Below, piece after piece: positions 20,596 to 30,145 of a stretch of 64,000 nt of DNA. Under the pieces are notes generated by a model. That model did not search any database. It was not told where the DNA came from and saw nothing but the letters and a program-made list of their open reading frames with translations. The stretch spans positions 36,299 through 100,298 of the forward strand of contig NZ_JAOCQF010000006.1 of NCBI RefSeq assembly GCF_025380365.1, read 5' to 3'. Numbering within the stretch: the first letter of the stretch is position 1; each line of letters starts with the position of its first letter. The translations under genes and the position numbers were made by a program. The DNA comes from Albidovulum sediminis (GTDB lineage Bacteria; Pseudomonadota; Alphaproteobacteria; Rhodobacterales; Rhodobacteraceae).

Positions 20596-21366
20596 ATGAC
20601 CCGCAGCGTCGACCTGAACGCCGACATGGGCGAAAGCTTCGGCCCGTGGAAGATGGGCGAGGATGCCGCCCTGCTCGACATCGTGTCCTCGGCCAACATC
20701 GCCTGCGGATTTCACGCGGGCGACCCCGACGTGATGGCCGCGACCATGCGGCTTGCCGTCGAACGGGGGGTCGGCATCGGCGCCCATCCGGGCTTTGCCG
20801 ATCTGCAGGGGTTCGGTCGGCGGCGGATGCACCTTCCGAAGGACACGCTCGCAAACCTGGTGCGCTACCAGCTTGGCGCCGCTCTCGCCATGGCCAGGGC
20901 CGCGGGCGGCGAGGTGCGCCACCTGAAGCTGCATGGCGCGCTGGCGAACATGGCCGCCGAGGATGTCGTCATGGCGCGCACCTGCTACGAGGCGGCACTT
21001 GATATCGCGCCGGACATCATCGTCATGGTGCTGGCCGCGACCGCGCAGCAGGAAGCCGCGCGTGAGCTTGGCTGCCATCTCGCCGCGGAGATCTTCGCCG
21101 ATCGCGCCTACAACGATGACGCGACGCTCGTGGATCGCAGCCTGCCCGGTTCGGTCATCCACGATCCCGCCGTGGCGGGCCCCCGTATCGCCCGCATGGT
21201 CAAGGCGGGCGCGATTATCACCGAGGCAGGGAAGCAGATCGCGACCCGCATCGACACGATCTGCCTGCACGGCGACGGCGCGACGGCGGTGAAGATCGCG
21301 CGCTCGGTCCGCGAAAGCCTGCTGGCCGAGGGGATCGAGGTGCGTCGGTTCGCCGCCATGCGCTAG
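20596..21366 (+). CDS. pxpA: 5-oxoprolinase subunit PxpA (LamB/YcsF family)
   Basis: A 256-aa protein with the LamB/YcsF signature: VDLNADMGESFGPWKMGEDA at the N-terminus, SANIACGFHAGDP and a central VRHLKLHGALANMA. It is the subunit that binds 5-oxoproline. Length and order (pxpB-pxpC-pxpA) match bacterial operons of proven 5-oxoprolinase. About 150 bases separate it from the molybdenum hydroxylase genes. Confidence 0.94.
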   Translation: MTRSVDLNADMGESFGPWKMGEDAALLDIVSSANIACGFHAGDPDVMAATMRLAVERGVGIGAHPGFADLQGFGRRRMHLPKDTLANLVRYQLGAALAMARAAGGEVRHLKLHGALANMAAEDVVMARTCYEAALDIAPDIIVMVLAATAQQEAARELGCHLAAEIFADRAYNDDATLVDRSLPGSVIHDPAVAGPRIARMVKAGAIITEAGKQIATRIDTICLHGDGATAVKIARSVRESLLAEGIEVRRFAAMR

Positions 21367-21515
21367 CGCAGGCCGAACCGCGTTGACGCGATTTCCGGCC
21401 CGCTCTAGGGTGGCTGGGCTAAGCCTCCCGGCGATCGTGGACGGGCCGAACGGCGACCCCAGGGGCGCCGCACGCCGCGTTCCGGAGCCTGGACCAACAG
21501 GATGAGAACGATCTG

Positions 21516-22379
21516 ATGCAATACGTGGCTGCGAAAACGGCGGACGAGGCCGTGGCGCTTCTGGCCGGCCATTCCGGCATGGCGCGTGTGCTGGCCGGAG
21601 GGACCGACCTTCTGGTGCAGCTCAAGTCCGGCATGGTCGAACCCGACCTTGTCGTCGATATCAAGCGCATTCCGGGGATGAAGGACATCACGCCCGAGGC
21701 CGGCGGCTTCCGCATTGGCGCGGCGGTGTCGGGCGCGGAACTGGGCGAACACGCGGGCGTCTGCGCCCTGTGGCCGGGGGTTGTCGAAGGGTTCAACCTG
21801 ATCGGCTCCACCCAGGTGCAGGGCCGGGCCACGATGGCCGGGAACCTCTGCAACGCCTCTCCGGCGGGCGACGCGGTGCCCTCGCTTGTCGCGGCCGACG
21901 CGATCGCGCGCATTCACGGCCCGAACGGCAGCCGCGACTGCCCGATCGGGGACATCCCCGCCGGCCCGGGCCGCACTACCCTCGCGAAGGGCGAGATCGT
22001 CACCTCGATCTTCCTGCCGGCGCGCCCGGCGCGCGCCTCCGACGCCTACCTGCGCTTCATCCCGCGGACCGAGATGGACATCGCGGTGGCCTCGGCCGGG
22101 GTCAGCCTCGTGCTTGCCGCGGATGGCGCGGTCGCAAGCGCGCGCGTCGCGCTGGGCGCCGTGGCCCCGACCGTCCTTCTGGCAGAAGAGGCGGCAAGGG
22201 TGATCGTGGGCACGAAGCTTGACGATGACACGCTTGCGCGGATGGCGGCGGCCTGCTCTGCCATCTGCAAGCCCATCACCGACAAGCGCGGCACGATCGA
22301 GTTCCGCACGAAGACGGCCGGCGTCATGGCCAAGCGCGCCGCCCGTATTGCCTATGACCGCGCCGGAGCGAAGACATGA
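21516..22379 (+). CDS. FAD-binding subunit of a molybdenum hydroxylase (CoxM-like)
   Basis: A 287-aa protein with the FAD-binding motifs of the xanthine dehydrogenase family medium subunit: VLAGGTDLLVQLKSG near residues 27-41 and ATMAGNLCNASPAGD near residue 110. It passes electrons from the iron-sulphur subunit to an acceptor. The stop overlaps the start of the 2Fe-2S gene by four bases (ATGA). The M-S-L gene order is that of coxMSL, but the large subunit argues against CO dehydrogenase. Confidence 0.92.
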   Translation: MQYVAAKTADEAVALLAGHSGMARVLAGGTDLLVQLKSGMVEPDLVVDIKRIPGMKDITPEAGGFRIGAAVSGAELGEHAGVCALWPGVVEGFNLIGSTQVQGRATMAGNLCNASPAGDAVPSLVAADAIARIHGPNGSRDCPIGDIPAGPGRTTLAKGEIVTSIFLPARPARASDAYLRFIPRTEMDIAVASAGVSLVLAADGAVASARVALGAVAPTVLLAEEAARVIVGTKLDDDTLARMAAACSAICKPITDKRGTIEFRTKTAGVMAKRAARIAYDRAGAKT

Positions 22380-22852
22380 AGACGATCCACGTATCCACCA
22401 CCATCAACGGCGACCCGGCCGAATTCATCTGCACGCCGGACGAGACGCTTCTGGACGTGCTGCGCAACCGGCTGGGCCTGACCGGCGCGAAGGAAGGCTG
22501 CGGCACCGGCGACTGCGGGGCCTGTTCGGTCACCGTGAACGGCCGGCTGGTCTGCTCCTGCCTGGTGCTGGGCGCCGAAGCGCAGGACGCCGAGATTTCC
22601 ACGATCGAGGGCATGGCCGACGCCGACACGCTGCACCCGCTTCAGCGCGCGTTCATCGAGCATGCGGCGCTGCAGTGCGGCATCTGCACGCCGGGCATCC
22701 TTGTCGCGGCAAAGGCGCTACTGGAGAAGAACCCCGATCCTTCGGACGAGGAACTGCGCTACTGGCTGGCCGGCAACCTTTGCCGCTGCACGGGCTATGA
22801 CAAGATCATCCGCGCCGTCCAGGCGGCAGCGGCCGAGATGAGGGGGGCTTGA
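22376..22852 (+). CDS. 2Fe-2S subunit of a molybdenum hydroxylase (CoxS-like)
   Basis: A 158-aa two-cluster ferredoxin-like subunit. The plant-type cluster is bound by GCGTGDCGACSV and a following cysteine in RLVCSCLV; the second cluster by QCGICTPG and LCRCTGYDKI. It relays electrons from the molybdenum centre to FAD. It is one base from the large-subunit start and overlaps the preceding gene, so the three subunits are made together. Confidence 0.94.
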   Translation: MKTIHVSTTINGDPAEFICTPDETLLDVLRNRLGLTGAKEGCGTGDCGACSVTVNGRLVCSCLVLGAEAQDAEISTIEGMADADTLHPLQRAFIEHAALQCGICTPGILVAAKALLEKNPDPSDEELRYWLAGNLCRCTGYDKIIRAVQAAAAEMRGA

Positions 22853-22853
22853 T

Positions 22854-25097
22854 ATGGCCTTGGACAGCTACCAGAAACGCACATTCAAGCAGGTCGGCAC
22901 CCGGCCCAACCGTCCCGACGGCGTCGACAAGGTCACCGGGCGCGCCATGTACGGCGCCGACGCCACCGCGCCGGGCATGCTGCACGCGAAGGTGCTGCGC
23001 AGCCCGCACGCCCATGCCCGCATCGTGTCGATCGACACCGCCGCGGCCGAGGCGCTGCCGGGGGTGAAGGCGGTGGTCACCGCCGCCGATTTCGGTGTGC
23101 CGGAGGATGCGTTCCTTCGTGACGTGCAGGATCACTGCATGGCGCGGGAAAAGGCGCTTTACGACGGCCACGCCGTTGCCGCCGTCGCCGCGACCACCCT
23201 CGCCGCCGCCAAGGCGGCGCTGAAGCTCATCAAGGTGCAGTACGAGGTGCTGCCCCACGTCACCGACGCGGACGAGGCGATGAAGCCGGGCGCCCCGGTG
23301 GTGCAGGCGGGCCGCGCCTATGAGAACGTGCCCGCCGGCATGTCGGAGAACGTGACCCACCATTGCGAATTCGGTCATGGCGATCTCGACGCCGGGTTCG
23401 CGAAGGCGGACCACATCATCGAGCGGCATTTCAAGACCGCCGCCACCCATCAGGGCTACATCGAGCCCAACGCCTGCCTTGCGTCCGTCACCTCCGACGG
23501 CAAGGCGGAGCTTTGGGTCTGCACCCAGGGGCAGTTCTTCTACCGCACGCTCTGCGCCGCGATCCTGGGGATGGAGGCAAGCCAGCTGCGCGTCACCGCA
23601 TCGGAGATCGGCGGCGGCTTCGGCGGCAAGACCATGGTCTACATGGAACCCGTGGCACTCGCGCTGTCGCGAAAGGCAGGTCGTCCGGTCAAGCTGGTCC
23701 TGACGCGGGACGAGGTGTTCCGCGCGACCGGCCCGACGGTGTCGTCGTCGATGGATGTCAAGATCGGCATGACCAAGGACGGGCGCATCACCGCAGGTCA
23801 GGCGGTGTTGCGCTATTCCGGTGGGGCCTTCCCGAACACGACCGTCGACATGGGCGCGCAGGCGGCCTTTGCCGCCTACGATCTCGATGCGGTCCGCACC
23901 TTCGGCTGGAACGTCATGACCAACCGCCCGAAGGAAAGCGCCTACCGCGCGCCGGGGGCGCCGCTCTCGATCTACGGGGTCGAAAGCGTGGTGGACGAAC
24001 TCTGCCAGCACTTCGGCCTTGATCCGCTCAAGGTTCGCCTGCTCAACGCCGCGACGGAAGGAACGAAGTCCTCCTACGGGCCGACCTTCCCGGCGATCGG
24101 CCTAAAGGCGACGCTTGAGGCGGCGCTGGCGCATCCGCATTACTCGGCACCGCTCGGGACCAACCAGGGACGCGGGGTTTCCTGCGGCTTCTGGTTCAAC
24201 TTCGGCGGCAACACCTGCGTCAGCCTGTCGGTCAACACCGACGGCACAGTGGGCGTGACCGAGGGCAACCCCGACATCGGCGGTTCGCGCGCCTCGATCA
24301 GCCTGATGGCGGCGGAGGAACTGGGCATCCCCTACGAGAAGATCCGCACCATCGTCGCGGACACCTCCTCGCTCGGCTACAACGACGTGACCGACGGCAG
24401 CCGCGTGACCTTCGCCGTCGGCCTTGCCACCATCAAGGCCGCGCGGGACGCGATCAGGAAGATGTGCTCGCGCGCCGCGAAGATCTGGGGCATCGACGAG
24501 GAAGCGGTGGAATGGGTCGACGGTGCCGCCGTGCCCGCCGGGCCCAACGCCGGGAAATTCCCGCCGATGACGCTGGCCGAAATCGCGGCGGTCTCGGCCG
24601 AGACAGGGGGCCCGATCTCGGGCCACTATGAGGTCAACGCGGATGGCGCGGGCGTCAGCTTCGGCGTTCACCTTTGCGACATCGAGGTGGACCCGGAGAC
24701 GGGCGCCAGCAAGGTCCTGCGCTACACCGTGTTCCAGGACGCGGGCAAGGCCGTGCACCCTTCCTATGTCGAGGGGCAGATGCAGGGGGGCGCGGTGCAG
24801 GGCATCGGCTGGGCGCTGAACGAGGAATACATCTACGGGGCGGACGGCAAGCTCCAGAACCCCGGTTTCCTCGACTACCGCATCCCGGTCTCGTCCGACC
24901 TGCCGATGATCGACACGGTCATCCTGGAGATTCCGAACCCCGGCCACCCCTACGGCGTGCGCGGTGTCGGCGAAACCGGGATCGTGCCGCCGCTCGCTGC
25001 CACGGCGAACGCCGTTTCGCGGGCGGTGGGCGTGCGGATGACCGAACTTCCGATGTCGCCGCCCAAGCTCCTGAAGGCGCTGGAGGCGAAGGGCTGA
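22854..25097 (+). CDS. Molybdopterin-binding large subunit of a xanthine dehydrogenase-family hydroxylase
   Basis: A 747-aa catalytic subunit. Family motifs are GGGFGGKTMVYMEP, AYRAPGAPLSIYGVES, GGAVQGIGWALNEE and a C-terminal GVGETGIVPP that carries the expected catalytic glutamate. The CO dehydrogenase active-site loop (AYxCSFR) is absent; AYRAPGAP takes its place, so this is not a form I CO dehydrogenase. The substrate may be an aromatic or N-heterocyclic compound or an aldehyde, but nothing nearby decides this. No signal peptide is seen, so the enzyme is cytoplasmic. Confidence 0.92.
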   Translation: MALDSYQKRTFKQVGTRPNRPDGVDKVTGRAMYGADATAPGMLHAKVLRSPHAHARIVSIDTAAAEALPGVKAVVTAADFGVPEDAFLRDVQDHCMAREKALYDGHAVAAVAATTLAAAKAALKLIKVQYEVLPHVTDADEAMKPGAPVVQAGRAYENVPAGMSENVTHHCEFGHGDLDAGFAKADHIIERHFKTAATHQGYIEPNACLASVTSDGKAELWVCTQGQFFYRTLCAAILGMEASQLRVTASEIGGGFGGKTMVYMEPVALALSRKAGRPVKLVLTRDEVFRATGPTVSSSMDVKIGMTKDGRITAGQAVLRYSGGAFPNTTVDMGAQAAFAAYDLDAVRTFGWNVMTNRPKESAYRAPGAPLSIYGVESVVDELCQHFGLDPLKVRLLNAATEGTKSSYGPTFPAIGLKATLEAALAHPHYSAPLGTNQGRGVSCGFWFNFGGNTCVSLSVNTDGTVGVTEGNPDIGGSRASISLMAAEELGIPYEKIRTIVADTSSLGYNDVTDGSRVTFAVGLATIKAARDAIRKMCSRAAKIWGIDEEAVEWVDGAAVPAGPNAGKFPPMTLAEIAAVSAETGGPISGHYEVNADGAGVSFGVHLCDIEVDPETGASKVLRYTVFQDAGKAVHPSYVEGQMQGGAVQGIGWALNEEYIYGADGKLQNPGFLDYRIPVSSDLPMIDTVILEIPNPGHPYGVRGVGETGIVPPLAATANAVSRAVGVRMTELPMSPPKLLKALEAKG

Positions 25098-25100
25098 TCC

Positions 25101-25346
25101 ATGGTCAAGGTCCTGCTTTGGGGCACGCTCAGATCGGCGGCTGACGGGCAGGCGGAAGTGGAAGTGGCGGCGAGGACGTTCAAGGAACTTCTGGACGAAC
25201 TCGTCGCCCGCTACCCCGGACTTGAACCGCAGATCCGGCGCGGCGTCTCGCTCGCGCTGGACGGCAAGATCTACCGGGAGGCCTGGTTCACCGAGATCGG
25301 GCCGGACAGCGAGGTGGTCCTGATGCCCTACATGACCGGGGGATAG
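25101..25346 (+). CDS. MoaD/ThiS-family sulphur carrier-like protein
   Basis: An 81-aa ubiquitin-fold protein ending in the diglycine GG (MPYMTGG), the feature by which MoaD/ThiS proteins carry a thiocarboxylate. The N-terminus VKVLLWGTLRSAADGQAEVEV and the helix FKELLDELVARYPGLEPQI fit the fold. It starts three bases after the hydroxylase large subunit, so it belongs to that operon. It may be a dedicated sulphur donor for the cofactor of this enzyme rather than the housekeeping MoaD. Confidence 0.82.
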   Translation: MVKVLLWGTLRSAADGQAEVEVAARTFKELLDELVARYPGLEPQIRRGVSLALDGKIYREAWFTEIGPDSEVVLMPYMTGG

Positions 25347-25412
25347 GACGGTCACTGTTCCGTTTCGTGCGCGAATCCCATATAAGGGCGGACCTTGAAC
25401 CCCGGGACCGCC

Positions 25413-26594
25413 ATGAACGAAGCCACCGCCCCCATCACGCAGGATGTCGTGACCATCCCCCGCAAGCTGCCCGAAGGTGGCCGCGTGAACCTGATCGGGC
25501 TCACGCGGGACGAGTTGCGCGATGCGCTTGTCGCGGCCGGTACGCCCGAGAAACAGGCGAAGATGCGGGTTGGCCAGGTCTGGCAGTGGATCTATCACTG
25601 GGGCGTGCGCGACTTCGCGGGAATGTCGAACCTTTCCAAGGACTACCGCGCCCTTCTGGCCGACAGGTTCGAAATCTTGCTGCCCGAGGTCGTGACCCGT
25701 CAGGTGTCCGCGGACGGAACTCGCAAGTACCTGTTGCGCATCGCCGGCGGGCATGAGGTGGAAACTGTCTACATCCCCGAGGAAAATCGCGGCACGCTTT
25801 GCATTTCTTCCCAGGTTGGCTGCACGCTGACCTGTTCCTTCTGCCACACCGGCACGCAGAAGCTGGTCCGCAACCTGACGGCGGGGGAGATTGTCGGCCA
25901 GGTTCTGGTCGCCCGCGACGATCTGGGCGAATGGCCGAAGCCGGGCGAGCCCAAGAACGAGACGCGGCTTGTCTCGAACGTCGTCCTGATGGGCATGGGT
26001 GAGCCGCTCTACAACTTCGAGAACGTGCGCAATGCGATGAAGATCGTGATGGACGGCGAGGGGCTGACGCTGTCGCGCCGCCGGATCACGCTTTCCACCT
26101 CGGGGGTCGTCCCCGAGATCGCGCGCTGCGCCGAAGAGATCGGCTGCCTGCTCGCGGTCAGCTTCCATGCGACCACCGACGAGGTGCGCGACAGGCTGGT
26201 GCCGATCAACAAGCGCTGGAACATCGAAACGCTTCTCGGCGCCCTGCGTGACTATCCGCGGCTGTCGAACTCGGAACGCATCACCTTCGAATACGTGATG
26301 CTGAAGGGGGTGAACGACAGCGACGCCGATGCAAGGCGGCTGGTGAAGCTGATTGCAGGCATCCCGGCGAAGATCAACCTGATCCCCTTCAACGAATGGC
26401 CGGGCAGCCCCTATGAGCGGTCCGACTGGGAGCGGATCGAGGCCTTCGCCGACATCATCTACAAGGCGGGATACGCCAGCCCCATCCGCACCCCGCGCGG
26501 CGAGGATATCATGGCGGCCTGCGGGCAGTTGAAGTCGGCGACCGAGCGCGCACGCAAGAGCCGCGCCGAAATCGCGGCAGAGACCGGGCTCTAG
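25413..26594 (+). CDS. rlmN: Dual-specificity RNA methyltransferase RlmN
   Basis: A 393-aa radical-SAM enzyme started at the ATG at 25413; an in-frame TTG at 25395 would add six residues. The radical-SAM cysteines are in [11 protein letters not shown]. Other conserved parts are [36 protein letters not shown] and [15 protein letters not shown], and the late cysteine in [10 protein letters not shown] is the methyl-carrying residue. It methylates C2 of A2503 in 23S rRNA and of A37 in some tRNAs. It ends one base from the convergent antiporter gene, with no terminator visible. Confidence 0.95.
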   Translation: MNEATAPITQDVVTIPRKLPEGGRVNLIGLTRDELRDALVAAGTPEKQAKMRVGQVWQWIYHWGVRDFAGMSNLSKDYRALLADRFEILLPEVVTRQVSADGTRKYLLRIAGGHEVETVYIPEENRGTLCISSQVGCTLTCSFCHTGTQKLVRNLTAGEIVGQVLVARDDLGEWPKPGEPKNETRLVSNVVLMGMGEPLYNFENVRNAMKIVMDGEGLTLSRRRITLSTSGVVPEIARCAEEIGCLLAVSFHATTDEVRDRLVPINKRWNIETLLGALRDYPRLSNSERITFEYVMLKGVNDSDADARRLVKLIAGIPAKINLIPFNEWPGSPYERSDWERIEAFADIIYKAGYASPIRTPRGEDIMAACGQLKSATERARKSRAEIAAETGL

Positions 26595-26595
26595 C

Positions 26596-27846
26596 TCAGC
26601 GATCCTCGTTTGAATCGGGGTTTGACGGGCCGGCCGGGACGGGCCGCCGCAGCCCGCGAAACAGGATCGGGTTGACCAGGATCGACACCAGCGCACCGGC
26701 CACCACGAGGTCGCGCGCCTCTGTCGGCACGATCGCCAGATTGACCGCCATCACGATCAGGATGAACGAGAACTCGCCGATCTGCGCCAGCGCCGCGGCG
26801 ATCGTCAGGGCGACCTGCCGGTCGTGACCGAACGCGCGGACGATGCCAAGCGCCGCCGCGGACTTGACGCCGACGATGATGAGGACCGTGACGATCACGG
26901 AAACGGGCTGCTCCCAGATCACGGCGGGATTGAACAGCATGCCCACGGAGACGAAGAAGAGGACGGCGAAGGCATCGCGGAAGGGCAGCGTGTCCTTCAT
27001 CGCCTGCGCCGAAAGGGTCGACCCCGCCATCACCATTCCGGCGAAGAAGGCGCCAAGCGCGAAGGACACGCCAAAGACCTGCGCGGCCGTGAAGGCGACG
27101 CCAAGCGCGATGGCGAGCACCGAAAGCCGGAACAGTTCCCGCTGCCCTGTCATGGCGGTCAGTTCCAGCATCCGCGGGATCACCCGCCGCCCGACGACCA
27201 GCATCACCGCGACAAAGGCCGCCACCTTGCCCGCCGTCACCAGAACCGTGGCGCCAACCGCGCCCAGCCCGAGTCTTGCGGCCTCGACCATCTCGGCCTC
27301 AAGCGGCTGGGCCTGCCCGCCCAGAAGACCTGCGAGCGGCGGAATCATCACCAGCGCCAGGACCATGGCCAGATCCTCGACGATCAGCCAGCCGACAGCG
27401 ATGCGGCCCTGGGGCGTCGTCACCAGATCGTGTTCCTGAAGCGCGCGCAGCAGGACCACGGTCGAGGCGACCGACAGGGCCAGCCCGAAGATCAGCCCGC
27501 CGCCGACGCCCCAGCCGAGAAACCAGCCCAGCGACAGGCCTGCCAGGGTCGCCACCGCGATCTGGCCGAGCGCGCCGGGAACGGCGATGCCCTTCACCGT
27601 CCAAAGCTCCTTCATCGAGAAATGCAGCCCCACGCCGAACATCAGCAGGATCACGCCCATCTCGGCCAGTTGGGCGGCGATTTCCTGGTTGGCGACGAAT
27701 CCCGGGGTGAAGGGCCCGATGGTGACGCCGGCCGCGAGGTAGCCGGCGATCAGCGGAAGCTTCAGCCGATGCGCCACAAAGCCGAAAAGACACGCCAAGC
27801 CAAGGCCCACCGAGATCGTGGTGATGAGGGGCATGTCGTAGTGCAT
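26596..27846 (-). CDS. CPA2-family cation:proton antiporter (YbaL/KefB-like, no TrkA domain)
   Basis: A 416-aa membrane protein with about 12 hydrophobic segments. It contains LIAGYLAAGVTIGPFTPGF, the helix GVILLMFGVGLHFS and FGLALSVASTVVLLRAL, all typical of CPA2 exchangers. The cytoplasmic TrkA-N domain that follows in E. coli YbaL and KefB is absent; the protein ends soon after the last helix with RRPVPAGPSNPDSNEDR. It probably exchanges K+ or Na+ for protons; the cation is not predictable. The ATG at 27846 follows an AGAGGA ribosome site. Confidence 0.88.
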   Translation of the reverse strand: MHYDMPLITTISVGLGLACLFGFVAHRLKLPLIAGYLAAGVTIGPFTPGFVANQEIAAQLAEMGVILLMFGVGLHFSMKELWTVKGIAVPGALGQIAVATLAGLSLGWFLGWGVGGGLIFGLALSVASTVVLLRALQEHDLVTTPQGRIAVGWLIVEDLAMVLALVMIPPLAGLLGGQAQPLEAEMVEAARLGLGAVGATVLVTAGKVAAFVAVMLVVGRRVIPRMLELTAMTGQRELFRLSVLAIALGVAFTAAQVFGVSFALGAFFAGMVMAGSTLSAQAMKDTLPFRDAFAVLFFVSVGMLFNPAVIWEQPVSVIVTVLIIVGVKSAAALGIVRAFGHDRQVALTIAAALAQIGEFSFILIVMAVNLAIVPTEARDLVVAGALVSILVNPILFRGLRRPVPAGPSNPDSNEDR

Positions 27847-28040
27847 CGGTCCTCTTCTCGCGGGGACGGCTGATGGGCTGGATGGGGATCAAGAACAGGG
27901 CTTGGCCGGCCCTGCTACCAGAAAAGCACATATGTGACAGGCCGCAAGGATCAAGCGGTGGCGCCTTCGTCGCGGTCACGAAACTCCCGGTTTTGCAACA
28001 GGATGTTTCATTTTCACCGCACCCCTGATAGCGGTTGCGC

Positions 28041-29249
28041 ATGCCTGCGCCCTTGATCTCCAACGCGGCTGCGCGCCGCCTGTTCCTTGACCGTCACGCC
28101 CTGGCCGAACAGCCGGCGGGACCGGCGAAGGGTGACGATCTGCTGGCGCTGATCGACCGGCTTGGCTTCGTCCAACTCGACAGCATCAATACAGTCGAAC
28201 GGGCGCACCACATGATCCTGTTCGCGCGCCGGACGGCCTACCGGCCCGAAAACCTGGCGCGTCTGCACGACCGCGACCGCAAGCTTTTCGAGCATTGGAC
28301 GCATGACGCCTCGATCATACCGGTGTCGTTCTTTCCCCATTGGCGGCTCCGGTTCGCGCGTGACGAGGCGCGTCTGCGCGAACGATGGGCGAAATGGCAC
28401 GGAGAGGGCTTCGACACGCAGTTCGACGCGGTGCTGGAGGAGGTCGCCCGGCGCGGCCCCGTTTCCACCGCAGATGTCGGTGAGGCGGAGGAGCGCAGTT
28501 CCGGCGGCTGGTGGGACTGGAACCCGTCGAAGATCGCGCTGGAATACCTCTGGCGGGTCGGAAGGCTGTCCGTCGTCCGGCGCGACGCGTTCCGCAAGAT
28601 CTACGATCTGACGGAGCGGGTCGTGCCCGGCGAACACCTCGCGCCGGTGCCCGAGCCTTGGCAGACGGTCGACTGGGCCTGCAACGCGGCGATCGACCGG
28701 CTGGGCTTTGCCACCTCGGGAGAGATCGCGGCCTTCCTCGCCAAGGTCACGCCGGCGGAGGCGAAGGACTGGTGCGCGGCGGCCCTTCGGCGCGGCGAGA
28801 TCGTGGAGGTCGGGGTTGAGGATGTCGACGGGCAGGTTCGCCGTTCCTTCGCCCGACCCGGCTTCGGAGCGGGTTCCGATCTGCCCGACCCGCCCGGCCG
28901 CATCCGCATCCTCAGCCCGTTCGATCCCGCGCTGCGCGACCGGAACCGAGCAGAGCGGCTGTTCGGGTTCCACTACCGCATCGAGGTCTTCGTCCCGGAG
29001 GCGAAGCGCAAGTACGGCTACTATGTCTTTCCGGTGCTGGAAGGTGCCCGCATCATCGGGCGCATCGACATGAAGGCCGACAGGCAGTCCGACCGGCTGG
29101 CGGTGCGCGCCTTCTGGCCGGAGGCCGGCATCCGCATGGGCCCGCAGCGCCGCGACCGGCTTGAGGCGGAACTGGACCGCATGGCCCGCTTCGCCGGCGT
29201 TTCGCGGATCGACCTTGCCCCGGACTGGCTGCGCGAGACCCTTGCCTGA
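28041..29249 (+). CDS. Winged-helix DNA glycosylase-like protein, YcaQ (AlkX) family
   Basis: A 402-aa protein from the ATG at 28041 (a TTG at 28035 would add two residues). It contains LGFVQLDSINTVERAHHMI; the QLD there matches the Q-x-D catalytic motif of the E. coli YcaQ branch, which unhooks interstrand DNA crosslinks. The conserved HASIIPVSFFP-like stretch (DASIIPVSFFPHW) and FGFHYRIEVFVPEAKRKYGY are also typical. No other repair gene is adjacent. It is divergent from the antiporter gene across 194 bases and convergent with the LOG gene. Confidence 0.85.
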   Translation: MPAPLISNAAARRLFLDRHALAEQPAGPAKGDDLLALIDRLGFVQLDSINTVERAHHMILFARRTAYRPENLARLHDRDRKLFEHWTHDASIIPVSFFPHWRLRFARDEARLRERWAKWHGEGFDTQFDAVLEEVARRGPVSTADVGEAEERSSGGWWDWNPSKIALEYLWRVGRLSVVRRDAFRKIYDLTERVVPGEHLAPVPEPWQTVDWACNAAIDRLGFATSGEIAAFLAKVTPAEAKDWCAAALRRGEIVEVGVEDVDGQVRRSFARPGFGAGSDLPDPPGRIRILSPFDPALRDRNRAERLFGFHYRIEVFVPEAKRKYGYYVFPVLEGARIIGRIDMKADRQSDRLAVRAFWPEAGIRMGPQRRDRLEAELDRMARFAGVSRIDLAPDWLRETLA

Positions 29250-29251
29250 GC

Positions 29252-30070
29252 CTATTCGCGGAAGCCGTCGGACCAGTTTCCGATGATCTCCATGGCCTCT
29301 TCGGCGCTTTCGACGAACCGGAAAAGACCGAGGTCGTCGGCCGAGATCGTGCCGGCGTCGGCCAGCGCCTGCCAGTTGATGACCTTTTCCCAGAATTCCC
29401 TGCCGAACAGCAGGAATGGTATGCGCCGCATCCGGCCGGTCTGGATCAGTGTCAGGGATTCGAACATCTCGTCCAGCGTTCCAAAGCCGCCCGGAAAGAT
29501 GCAGATTGCGCGGGCGCGCATCAGGAAATGCATCTTGCGAACCGCAAAGTAGTGGAAGTTGAAGCAGAGGTCGGGGGTTACATAGGCGTTCGGCGCCTGT
29601 TCGTGCGGCAGCACGATGTTGAGCCCGATCGAATGGCCGCCAGCCTCATGCGCGCCGCGATTGCCCGCCTCCATGATGCCCGGCCCGCCACCCGTGACGA
29701 TGACGTTTTCGCGCCCGTAGCTCTGCATGCTCTTCTCTGTGATCATGCGGGCAAGCTTGCGCGCCTCTTCGTACCAGACCGCCAGCGTATCGGCGGCCTT
29801 GCCCTTCTCCTCGCCCATGGCGGGAATGCGCGCCGAGCCCATCAGGACGATGGTGGATTCGATGCCGCGCTCGTCCATGATCATCTGCGGTTTCAGGAGT
29901 TCGAGTTGCAGGCGGACCGGGCGCAGTTCCTCCCGGCACATGAAGTCGCTGTCGGTGAAGGCGAGCCGGTAGGCCGGCGCGCGCGTCTGCGGCGTGTCGG
30001 GGATGCGGTCGGCCGCCTCCACGTCCTGCTGGCTGTGGCGGAACGGATGGCTGCGGGGTTCTTCGGTCAT
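29252..30070 (-). CDS. LOG-family protein (cytokinin riboside 5'-monophosphate phosphoribohydrolase-like)
   Basis: A 272-aa Rossmann-like protein with the LOG signature PGGFGTLDEMFE and the preceding GGGPGIMEAGNRGAHEAGG. Members cleave nucleoside 5'-monophosphates to free base and ribose phosphate; older databases call them lysine decarboxylase-like. It carries an N-terminal extension of about 70 residues before the core strand ESTIVLMGSAR, as in the longer bacterial LOG group. Its stop lies two bases from the convergent YcaQ-type gene. Confidence 0.88.
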   Translation of the reverse strand: MTEEPRSHPFRHSQQDVEAADRIPDTPQTRAPAYRLAFTDSDFMCREELRPVRLQLELLKPQMIMDERGIESTIVLMGSARIPAMGEEKGKAADTLAVWYEEARKLARMITEKSMQSYGRENVIVTGGGPGIMEAGNRGAHEAGGHSIGLNIVLPHEQAPNAYVTPDLCFNFHYFAVRKMHFLMRARAICIFPGGFGTLDEMFESLTLIQTGRMRRIPFLLFGREFWEKVINWQALADAGTISADDLGLFRFVESAEEAMEIIGNWSDGFRE

Positions 30071-30145
30071 CTGGCGCTTCCTTGTCCGGTCTTTGCTTCA
30101 GCCCTATAGCTTTCATGCCCGGCTGGCCAGTAACGGAGTGCGGAG

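Noticed and set aside
22854..25097. Aerobic CO dehydrogenase (coxL)
   Set aside because: The AYxCSFR loop is missing; the residues there are AYRAPGAP.
24102..26696. An 864-codon open frame on the minus strand across the hydroxylase and rlmN genes
   Set aside because: It is antisense to two firmly identified genes, has no recognisable domain and is His/Arg/Gly-biased, as expected from high-GC shadow frames.
27927..27936. Ten-base palindrome CACATATGTG between antiporter and YcaQ-type genes
   Set aside because: Too short to distinguish from chance, and no second copy nearby.
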